Positions 1 to 5,351 of a DNA stretch of 7,160 nucleotides are shown in pieces. Position 1 is the stretch's first letter. The number at the start of each line of letters is the position of its first letter. The notes beneath the pieces were generated by a model, which saw nothing but the letters and a program-made list of their open reading frames with translations, had not been told where the DNA came from and searched no databases. The position numbers and the translations under genes are program-made. Source of the DNA: Thermoflexales bacterium (lineage in GTDB: Bacteria > Chloroflexota > Anaerolineae > Fen-1058); NCBI GenBank assembly GCA_030834835.1, contig JAUQXD010001232.1, positions 1 to 7,160 of the forward strand, written 5' to 3'.

Positions 1-1274
1 TGATCCGCCAACTCATCGCCCTGACCATTAAAGACCTGAAGGTGTTGTTCAAAGACACCGGCGGCATCGCGACGCTGTTCCTGATGCCGGCCATGTTCCT
101 GTTCGTGATGTCCAACGCACTGGCCGGCACGTTCACGCGCAGCGACAAATTGATCGACGTGCTCGTCGTGAATGAAGACCGCGGCGCGATTGGCACGACG
201 CTCGTCGACAGCCTGGCAGACGGTGGTGGCTTCAACGTTGTCACCGATTGGGAAGGTGCCGCCCTCACGCGCGCGTCCGCCGAGCAATTGATCATCGATC
301 AAAAGTACAGCATCGCGCTGGTCATTCCGGCTGATTTCACCGCGCAAATTCAAGCCCGATTGGGTGCGGCGAATGCAACGCCCGCCCCGATCGATCTCAT
401 CGTCGATCCGGCCACATCCGAGCAGATGCTCGGCCCTGTGAAGGGCGCCGTCGCCGGATTGGCGCAGCAGGCGGCGTTTACGAATCTCATGCCCATGGGC
501 ATCGACCTGATGCTGGATTCGATCGAGCAGAACGGCGGCAGCATTCCCGCGCCAATGCGTGATCAGATCACGGCGAATACCGATCAGACCTCGACGTTGG
601 GCGGCGGCAACCTGGTTGAACTGAATCAGGTGCAACCGGCCGGCATAACCGTGGAGCAGTTCCCCAACACGGTCCAACAAAACGTGCCGGGCTGGACACT
701 GTTCGGCGTGTTCTTCATCGCGTCATTGGTGGCGACGAGCATCCTTGAGGAAAAGAAAGTGGGTTCGTTCCGCCGCCTGCTGGCCGCGCCGATGTCGCGT
801 GCCACGATGCTGCTGGGCAAATTGCTGCCGTACCTGATCATCAACCTGATCCAGATCGCGCTGATGTTCGCAGTGGGCGTGTTCCTGCTGCCGCTGACGG
901 GTTTGCCGCGCCTCGAGTTGGGCCAGCATCCTGAAGGGTTGATCCTCGTGTCGGTGTGCGCGTCGCTCGCGGCGAACGGACTGGGCCTGCTGCTGGCCGC
1001 AGTGGGCAAAACGGTTGAGCAGGTCGGCGGCCTGAGTTCGCTGCTGGTTGTCACGATGGCGGCGGTGGGCGGCGTGATGGTACCCCGTTTCGTGATGCCG
1101 GAATTCATGCAGACGCTCAGCCTGGTGTCGCCGCATGCGTGGGCGCTGGACGCCTATCAAGACATCCTGGTGCGCGGCTATGGCATCGCCCAGATTCTGC
1201 CTGCCTGCGGCGCACTGCTGCTTTTCGCGGCAGCCTTCTTCGGGATTGCGGTGCTGAAGTTTAAGTGGGATTGA
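1..1274 (+). CDS. ABC-2 type transporter permease (start codon cut by one base)
   Basis: Membrane subunit of an ABC exporter of the ABC-2 family (YbhR/DrrB-like layout); the substrate cannot be told. The frame is open from the first bases: the window begins TG-ATC-CGC, so an NTG start codon very probably lies one base outside, giving about 424 residues starting M-IRQLIALTIKDLK. A later GTG at 42 would cut off the amphipathic N-terminus. Seen in the protein: one membrane segment near residues 23-42, a large extracytoplasmic region of about 185 residues, then five hydrophobic segments near 230-248, 275-297, 313-336, 342-361 and 397-419. Between the second and third lies the charged cytoplasmic stretch EEKKVGSFRRLLAAPMSR, typical of ABC-2 permeases, where the coupling helix contacts the ATPase. 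The protein ends in KFKWD. No ATPase is present in the window; its gene would be expected just upstream on the same strand. Family call is strong, substrate unknown. Confidence 0.9.
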   Translation, partial: IRQLIALTIKDLKVLFKDTGGIATLFLMPAMFLFVMSNALAGTFTRSDKLIDVLVVNEDRGAIGTTLVDSLADGGGFNVVTDWEGAALTRASAEQLIIDQKYSIALVIPADFTAQIQARLGAANATPAPIDLIVDPATSEQMLGPVKGAVAGLAQQAAFTNLMPMGIDLMLDSIEQNGGSIPAPMRDQITANTDQTSTLGGGNLVELNQVQPAGITVEQFPNTVQQNVPGWTLFGVFFIASLVATSILEEKKVGSFRRLLAAPMSRATMLLGKLLPYLIINLIQIALMFAVGVFLLPLTGLPRLELGQHPEGLILVSVCASLAANGLGLLLAAVGKTVEQVGGLSSLLVVTMAAVGGVMVPRFVMPEFMQTLSLVSPHAWALDAYQDILVRGYGIAQILPACGALLLFAAAFFGIAVLKFKWD

Positions 1275-1288
1275 TCTGACGAGTGAGT

Positions 1289-1400
1289 GGTCAATCGGTT
1301 GATTGGTCAACTGGTCGATTAGCAACTTGTTGACCAATCGCCGATCAACCAATCACCAATTGACTGATTACCGATTGACCGATTACCAATTAACCAGTTG
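1289..1400. repeat. Degenerate 7-8 bp word array with inverted symmetry
   Basis: The gap after the permease gene is filled by short related words. GGT recurs at 1289, 1297, 1305 and 1313, an exact 8-bp period, in words such as GGTCAATC, GGTTGATT and GGTCGATT. From about 1329 the array turns into its reverse complement: ACC recurs at 1333, 1348, 1355, 1370, 1378, 1385 and 1393, steps of 7 or 8 bp or their sum. Perfect 11-bp inverted arms are GATTGGTCAAC (1301-1311) with GTTGACCAATC (1329-1339), and GGTCAATCGGT (1289-1299) with ACCGATTGACC (1370-1380), nested. The whole can fold into a long imperfect hairpin. Base composition is AT-richer than the genes. Function unknown. An open frame through it (1303-1491) looks like repeat, not a gene. 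Confidence 0.75.
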
Positions 1401-1438
1401 CCCGATCGGACCGTACAGCCGATCGGGTTTCTGTTATT
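1401..1438 (+). terminator. Terminator-like hairpin after the ABC permease
   Basis: Arms CCCGATCGG (1401-1409) and CCGATCGGG (1419-1427) form a 9-bp GC-rich stem with a 9-nt loop. It is followed by TTTCTGTTATTT, a broken T-tract. This fits a weak intrinsic terminator for the upstream gene. Each arm contains CGATCG, itself a palindrome. Confidence 0.6.
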
Positions 1439-1458
1439 TCAGAAAGGTGGCGTATAAT
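1431..1458 (+). promoter_or_regulatory. Possible promoter of rarD
   Basis: A perfect TATAAT lies at 1453-1458, 29 bases before the rarD ATG. The best -35 candidate is CTGTTA (1431-1436) at 16 bp spacing, matching only three of six consensus bases. The support is therefore mainly the -10 box and its place right after the terminator hairpin. Confidence 0.5.
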
Positions 1459-1487
1459 CGGCCCATTCTGATCGGGATGGGCGGCTT

Positions 1488-2378
1488 ATGAATAAAGGGT
1501 TGTGGTATGGCATCGCGGCGTATGGCTGCTGGGGATTGTTTCCCATTTACTGGAAATGGCTGCACCACGTGCCGGCGATTGAACTGATCGCGCATCGCAT
1601 CATCTGGTCGTTTGTGGCGCTGGTCATCGTGCTGGCGGTGATGCGCCAGTGGCGGTCGTTTCGCGTCGAGATCGCGAAGCCGCGCGTGCTGCGCCTGTAT
1701 GTGCTGGCGGCGGTGCTCATCGGCATCAACTGGTTCGTGTATGTCTGGGCGGTCAATCAAGGCTACATCGTCGAAACCAGCCTGGGCTATTTCATCAATC
1801 CACTATTGAACGTGCTGATGGGCGTCATCATTTTGCGCGAGAAGCTGCGTCCGGCGCAGTGGGTGCCGATCGGGCTGGCGGCGGCCGGGGTGTTGTATCT
1901 CACACTGTTATACGGTTCGCTGCCGTGGATCGCGCTGACCCTGGCGTTTTCGTTTGGACTGTACGGGCTAGTCAAGAAACTCGCGCCGCTGGGTTCGCTC
2001 TACGGCTTGACGCTGGAAACGGGCGTGCTGCTGCTGCCGATGGTAGGGTATCTGATCTTTGCGGAAGTGAACGGACAGGGCGTGTTTCTGCATACCGACC
2101 TGGTCTCGAATTTGCTCATGCTGGGAGCGGGGCCAGTGACGGTGATTCCGCTGCTGTTGTTTGCCTCAGCCGTGCGGCGGGTTCCGCTGTCCACGATGGG
2201 CATCCTACAATACCTTGCACCAACGCTGCAATTTCTGCTGGGCGTGCTGGTCTATGGTGAGGCGTTCTCGTCGGCGCAGTTCGTCGGCTTTGGCCTGGTG
2301 TGGCTGGCGCTGATCGTCTACACCATCGAGAATGTGTGGCAGCGCCGCCGCGCCCTGTCGATTGTCGAACCTGTCTAA
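1488..2378 (+). CDS. rarD: RarD, EamA-family inner-membrane transporter
   Basis: 296 residues, the same length as E. coli RarD, with about ten hydrophobic segments arranged as two EamA repeats (about 5-138 and 150-280). Family hallmarks seen: the N-terminus MNKGLWYGIAAYGCWGLFPI, the first-repeat end SLGYFINPLLNVLMGVIIL followed by REKL (98-120), and the second-repeat counterpart QYLAPTLQFLLGVLVYGE (241-258). A basic cytoplasmic tail follows (QRRRALS). RarD proteins belong to the drug/metabolite transporter superfamily and are often labelled chloramphenicol-sensitivity or resistance permeases. The natural substrate is not established, and resistance should not be assumed here. The ATG at 1488 has only a weak GGGATGGG ribosome site but aligns with the conserved family start. 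The next gene begins 14 bases after the stop, so the two are likely co-transcribed. Confidence 0.95.
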   Translation: MNKGLWYGIAAYGCWGLFPIYWKWLHHVPAIELIAHRIIWSFVALVIVLAVMRQWRSFRVEIAKPRVLRLYVLAAVLIGINWFVYVWAVNQGYIVETSLGYFINPLLNVLMGVIILREKLRPAQWVPIGLAAAGVLYLTLLYGSLPWIALTLAFSFGLYGLVKKLAPLGSLYGLTLETGVLLLPMVGYLIFAEVNGQGVFLHTDLVSNLLMLGAGPVTVIPLLLFASAVRRVPLSTMGILQYLAPTLQFLLGVLVYGEAFSSAQFVGFGLVWLALIVYTIENVWQRRRALSIVEPV

Positions 2379-2392
2379 CTCCGAGGTGAGCG

Positions 2393-2680
2393 ATGAATTT
2401 TCTCAAGAACCTGTTCGGCCAGAAAACTGCGCCCGCTCGAAGTCTGTTGGCGCTGAAGGTGCGCTGCCGCCGCTGCGGTGAGATCATCGAGTCGCGCGTG
2501 GATGTCGCCAATGATCTCAGCGAAGATTATGACGAAGCCGGCCAGGCAACTTATCACTGCCGCAAGGGACTCGTCGGACGGCAGCATTGCTACCAGACGA
2601 TCGAAGTCGAATTGCAGTTCGATGCCAATCGCCGCCTGATCGATCGCCAGATCAGCGGCGGTGAGTTCGTCGAAGAGTAA
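2393..2680 (+). CDS. Small four-cysteine (putative zinc-binding) protein of unknown function
   Basis: 95 residues; I do not recognise a named family. The start is well supported by GAGGTGA (2383-2389) close to the ATG. Visible features are a basic, amphipathic N-terminus (MNFLKNLFGQK), the pair C25-x2-C28 in the context KVRCRRCGE, then an acidic stretch DLSEDYDE (41-48). H55-C56 and H65-C66 follow, and then a probable beta-strand region QTIEVELQFD with a basic and acidic end. C25, C28, C56 and C66 (or the neighbouring histidines) could bind one metal ion as a zinc-ribbon-like fold; that is inference from spacing. There is no signal peptide or membrane segment, so it is likely cytoplasmic. It sits 14 bases after rarD in an apparent operon, with no evident functional link. 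Confidence 0.8.
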   Translation: MNFLKNLFGQKTAPARSLLALKVRCRRCGEIIESRVDVANDLSEDYDEAGQATYHCRKGLVGRQHCYQTIEVELQFDANRRLIDRQISGGEFVEE

Positions 2681-2688
2681 TCAACCGC

Positions 2689-2732
2689 AAAAACACACCG
2701 CCCGATCGGGCCACGCGGCTCGATCGGGCGGT
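2689..2732 (-). terminator. Terminator of the globin-Rieske gene (possibly bidirectional)
   Basis: A 12-bp perfect stem, ACCGCCCGATCG (2697-2708) with CGATCGGGCGGT (2721-2732), has a 12-nt loop. Read on the - strand it is followed by GTG and a run of five T (complement of 2689-2693), a convincing intrinsic terminator. It lies between two convergent genes and may also slow + strand transcripts, but no T-tract follows on that side. Confidence 0.8.
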
Positions 2733-2756
2733 AGACTATCCGCAATTGCCTGTTTT

Positions 2757-4376
2757 TCAGGCGTTTTCAATCCGCCCGATCTCGCCATCGATCACCACGC
2801 GATACGTCTGCACGTCTTTCTCCGCCGGGCCGCGCAGCACTTTGCCCGTGCACACGTTGAACTGCGCGCCGTGATACGGACACGTCACCACTTCACCGTC
2901 GAGTTCGCCGTCGCTGAGCGGGCCTTGCTTGTGCGTGCATTCGTCGGCGGTGGCGCAGAATTTGCCATCGACGTTGAACACGGCGACATTACCGACCAAT
3001 AACGCCGAATCCGGTGGGACATCGCTGAGCGCAAATTCATTGTCTTGCATTGTCCTTGCCTCCGTTGAAGTAGTTGATTGTTCTTCGACCCGACCGATCG
3101 GGCCATCGATAACGACACGATAGGTTTTAAGCGGTTCCTTGGCCGGGCCAAGCATCACCTGACCCGTGCGCACATCAAATTTCGAGCCGTGCCACGGGCA
3201 TTCGACGATGCAGCCTTCGAGCGGGCCTTCGTTGAGCGGGCCAAGTTTGTGCGTGCACTGGTTTTGCGTGGCATAAAACGTACCCTCGATGTTAAAGACA
3301 GCGACATTGCCGACGAGGGTGCTGGAGCCGGGCAAGACCGCGTCCACCAGAAATTCGTCGTCCTTCAACGTGCGCGCGGGCGTCGGCGGCTGGGCCACAG
3401 GCTGAACGTCCGGCACTGTCAGCACGACGCGGCCGTTGTCGATCGCGACCGCGTAGGAATCCAGACACGCGCTGCGGTCCGATAGAAACTCACCGGTCGT
3501 GATGTCATACTGGAAGCCGTGCCACGGACAGGTCAGTGTGTCGCCGTCCAGCGGTCCGGTGCAGACCGGCCCGCCGCGATGCAGGCAGCTGTTGCGCAAG
3601 GCATACCATCGGCCATTGTGATGGAACACGCCGATCGAGCGGCCGTCTACCGTGACAATTTTGCGTTCACCATCAGGAATGTCGGCCGCTTGAGCGACGG
3701 CCACTTGCTTCAGCACGATCGGCTTCGCTTCGCCCTGCTCGATGTCGAACGCGGCCAGCGCCATCCTCTTTACCGCATCGATGTCCACCGGCAGCAGGGC
3801 CTCAAACGTCTCGGCCGTGCGCTCGGCCCCGTAGGCCCGCGACAGCATTTCCAGGAGGACCATCATCAAGTTATCCCAGGCCTCTTCCGCGCGGAAGGCG
3901 AAGTCGGGATCGGTCGGGTGCAGTTCTTTCATGATCACATTGCTGATGGCGTGCGACATGAAGCCGACCTGCCCGATGACATAGCGCTCGGCAATATAGA
4001 TTTTGGGATCAGCGCCGTGCGAGGTGTGCGCGCGGCCGACGTAATCGACGTAGCGCGCGTACTCGTCGTCGAAGTTGCCTTCGGCGGTGCGCACCCAGAA
4101 GTTGGTCAGGTGCCGCATTCGCAGTTCGAGGTAATCTTGATCAAGCGTGCCGTCGGGCCTAAAAAACCACTGGCGCGTGGGCGGATAACGCAGGAGATGA
4201 GCGTAAAATTTGCCGACGATGTCCGGCAGATGCTGTTCGATGACGGGTTTGGTCCGACGAATCACGTCGGCGTCTTCGGGCCTGAAGCCGACAAAGTCCG
4301 CCATGTAGCGGAAATACTTGCCGGCATCCTCGGCCCCCTGTTTGGCAGCGATGTTTGAGTGCGGTGTTGTATTCAC
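2757..4376 (-). CDS. Protoglobin fused to three tandem Rieske [2Fe-2S] domains
   Basis: 539 residues from the GTG at 4376. That start is chosen because AGGGGGAG lies just before it (4380-4387), whereas the ATG at 4394, six codons upstream, has no ribosome site. Domain order: protoglobin, about 16-212, with KFYAHLL (Y58 near the distal B helix) and VGRAHTSHGADPKIYI. H117 there aligns with the proximal heme histidine of the HemAT/protoglobin motif H-x3-G-x2-P-K. Rieske 1 (about 220-322) has C264-x-H266 and C283-x2-H286. After a proline-rich linker, Rieske 2 (335-432) has C374-x-H376 and C393-x2-H396. Rieske 3 (441-538) has C480-x-H482 and C499-x2-H502. All cluster ligands are present, with 16 residues between the two ligand pairs in each. 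No signal peptide, membrane segment, flavin domain, GGDEF, kinase or chemotaxis output is seen, so it is probably cytoplasmic. Inference: the Fe-S modules pass electrons to or from the heme, as in an NO/O2-handling enzyme, or sense redox state. The reaction is unknown. Confidence 0.9.
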   Translation of the reverse strand: MNTTPHSNIAAKQGAEDAGKYFRYMADFVGFRPEDADVIRRTKPVIEQHLPDIVGKFYAHLLRYPPTRQWFFRPDGTLDQDYLELRMRHLTNFWVRTAEGNFDDEYARYVDYVGRAHTSHGADPKIYIAERYVIGQVGFMSHAISNVIMKELHPTDPDFAFRAEEAWDNLMMVLLEMLSRAYGAERTAETFEALLPVDIDAVKRMALAAFDIEQGEAKPIVLKQVAVAQAADIPDGERKIVTVDGRSIGVFHHNGRWYALRNSCLHRGGPVCTGPLDGDTLTCPWHGFQYDITTGEFLSDRSACLDSYAVAIDNGRVVLTVPDVQPVAQPPTPARTLKDDEFLVDAVLPGSSTLVGNVAVFNIEGTFYATQNQCTHKLGPLNEGPLEGCIVECPWHGSKFDVRTGQVMLGPAKEPLKTYRVVIDGPIGRVEEQSTTSTEARTMQDNEFALSDVPPDSALLVGNVAVFNVDGKFCATADECTHKQGPLSDGELDGEVVTCPYHGAQFNVCTGKVLRGPAEKDVQTYRVVIDGEIGRIENA

Positions 4377-4379
4377 TGG

Positions 4380-4387
4380 CTCCCCCT
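4380..4387 (-). promoter_or_regulatory. Ribosome binding site deciding the GTG start of the globin-Rieske gene
   Basis: On the - strand AGGGGGAG is followed by CCA and then GTG (4376-4374). The last gene of the window has nearly the same arrangement (GGGGGAG-CC-ATG), which supports use of this pattern here. The competing ATG at 4394 is preceded by GTTGTAGTCC, which has no purine-rich site. Confidence 0.6.
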
Positions 4388-4440
4388 GAACCATGGACTA
4401 CAACGGTGTGCTGGCAGGACACACGTGGTTGCGCGTGCGT

Positions 4441-4470
4441 ATTATAGCGCACTCGGCATTTCCGTTTCAA
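4441..4470 (-). promoter_or_regulatory. Sigma-70-type promoter of the globin-Rieske gene
   Basis: On the - strand TTGAAA (complement of 4465-4470, five of six consensus bases) is followed by an 18-bp spacer. A perfect TATAAT then follows (complement of 4441-4446). The predicted transcript start near 4434 gives a leader of roughly 55-60 bases to the GTG. Confidence 0.75.
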
Positions 4471-4498
4471 GCCCAATTTCATCACTCGGCACTCGTCA
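4450..4498. repeat. Possible operator repeats in the divergent promoter region
   Basis: CACTCGGCA occurs at 4450-4458, inside the spacer of the leftward promoter, and again at 4483-4491, 33 bp (about three helical turns) away. It is overlapped at its end by the near-copy CACTCGTCA (4490-4498). The shorter word ACTCGTC recurs at 4491, 4535 and 4564. Position and helical spacing would suit a regulator binding site. No family can be named, and chance repetition is possible. Confidence 0.3.
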
Positions 4499-4508
4499 AT
4501 CGTCACGT

Positions 4509-4537
4509 TTGACATCGCTCTCAAATCCGCCTATACT
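4509..4537 (+). promoter_or_regulatory. Near-consensus sigma-70-type promoter of the FHA gene
   Basis: A perfect TTGACA (4509-4514), exactly 17 bp of spacer and TATACT (4532-4537, five of six). A transcript start near 4544 would leave a leader of about 26 bases containing the ribosome site AGGAG (4559-4563). Confidence 0.85.
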
Positions 4538-4570
4538 CGTCTCAATCCTCGCACAATCAGGAGACTCGTC

Positions 4571-5260
4571 ATGCCGGACAGCAGCGCCTTCAAACTGACG
4601 ATTCGCCAGGGTCCAAAGCCCAATCAAGTTTTTGATCTCGACAAAGATGTACTCACGTTAGGCCGGGAGGCTGGCAACGACCTGGTCGTCGAAGACCCGC
4701 AGATCTCGCGCCGACATTCGCGCCTGACGCGCCAGGGCAACTCGTATTTGCTGGAGGACCTGGGCAGCACCAACGGCACCTTTATCAACGGCAGCCGCGT
4801 TACCACGCCGGTGCTATTGGCCAACGGCGATTTGATCGGGCTGGCCGACACCGTGGTGCTGGCCGTGCAGATCCCGGTCGTTATCGATTCGGGCGAGACC
4901 TTCGTCGGCCACGCCACCGATGCCGATACGACGTCGGTGAAGCAAGGCCCGCCCGTCACGCAGCCGGCCTTTACGCCGCCCGTCGTCCCGCCTGCGGCCA
5001 AACCCGCGGCGAAGCCGCAGCCGGCGGCAGTCCCCGTTTATGTGCCGCCCGTCGCGCCGCCACCGGCCGCCTATCCGCCCGTGGTCGCGCCAATTCAGGA
5101 CGCGCCCGCCGCCGACAATCGCCGCATGATCTTGATCGGCTGCGGCTGCCTGGCGCTGCTCGCCATTGTCGCCCTCATCGGCCTGGTCGCGTGGTCGTTC
5201 ATCGATTGTGCTTCATTCAGCGGCGTGTTCAAGTTCTTGTTTCCGCCGTTTGCGTGTTGA
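4571..5260 (+). CDS. FHA-domain protein with proline-rich linker and C-terminal membrane anchor
   Basis: 229 residues; start fixed by AGGAG seven bases before the ATG. The forkhead-associated domain spans about 8-102, with G31-R32, the S47-R-R-H50 motif and L64-G-S-T-N-G-T-F71. These are the residues that form the phosphothreonine-binding face, so it should be able to bind a phosphopeptide, as FHA partners of Ser/Thr kinases do. It is followed by a Pro/Ala/Val-rich, probably disordered linker (about 126-180), two arginines (184-185) and a single hydrophobic segment (186-209) containing C191 and C193. A short tail follows, with C213 and a terminal cysteine. The positive-inside rule and lack of a signal peptide place the FHA domain in the cytoplasm and the tail outside. 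No kinase or phosphatase gene is in the window; its partner is unknown. It is divergent from the globin-Rieske gene with a short shared control region. Confidence 0.9.
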   Translation: MPDSSAFKLTIRQGPKPNQVFDLDKDVLTLGREAGNDLVVEDPQISRRHSRLTRQGNSYLLEDLGSTNGTFINGSRVTTPVLLANGDLIGLADTVVLAVQIPVVIDSGETFVGHATDADTTSVKQGPPVTQPAFTPPVVPPAAKPAAKPQPAAVPVYVPPVAPPPAAYPPVVAPIQDAPAADNRRMILIGCGCLALLAIVALIGLVAWSFIDCASFSGVFKFLFPPFAC

Positions 5261-5272
5261 GAGGAAACAGGG

Positions 5273-5312
5273 GAACAAGTAAAGTAGTAGACAAGTCGAT
5301 TGGTAAATTAGT
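5273..5312 (+). repeat. Five degenerate 8-bp words
   Basis: Five consecutive octamers, each ending in AGT or GGT: GAACAAGT, AAAGTAGT, AGACAAGT, CGATTGGT, AAATTAGT. The word style (GTCGATTGGT) resembles the array at 1289-1400. They lie between the FHA stop and its terminator and have no coding potential. Confidence 0.55.
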
Positions 5313-5313
5313 A

Positions 5314-5339
5314 AAAAGCCCTCGAAAACGAGGGCTTTT
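5314..5339. terminator. Bidirectional intrinsic terminator
   Basis: Perfect 11-bp arms AAAAGCCCTCG (5314-5324) and CGAGGGCTTTT (5329-5339) around an AAAA loop, with an A-run on one side and a T-run on the other. It sits between the convergent FHA and metallo-hydrolase genes and should stop transcription from both. Confidence 0.95.
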
Positions 5340-5351
5340 CCGTTCATCCCG

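Noticed and set aside
723..1352. Open frame on the - strand (209 residues) under the ABC permease
   Set aside because: Arg/His/Gln-rich shadow product that starts inside the repeat array; the + strand permease explains the region.
1289..1400. The octamer array as a CRISPR array
   Set aside because: There are no 20-40 bp identical repeats or unique spacers; the unit is only 7-8 bp and degenerate.
1303..1491. Open frame of 62 residues across the octamer array
   Set aside because: The product is Asn/Thr/Leu repeats that mirror the DNA words, and it has no ribosome site.
1649..2260. Second + strand frame (203 residues) within rarD
   Set aside because: Out-of-frame shadow wholly inside rarD, with no domain and Arg/Gly-rich content.
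3519..4358. Long open frame on the + strand (279 residues) opposite the globin-Rieske gene
   Set aside because: It is antisense to a gene with clear domains, its product has no recognisable domain, and it has a His/Arg/Gly-rich composition typical of shadow frames in GC-rich DNA.
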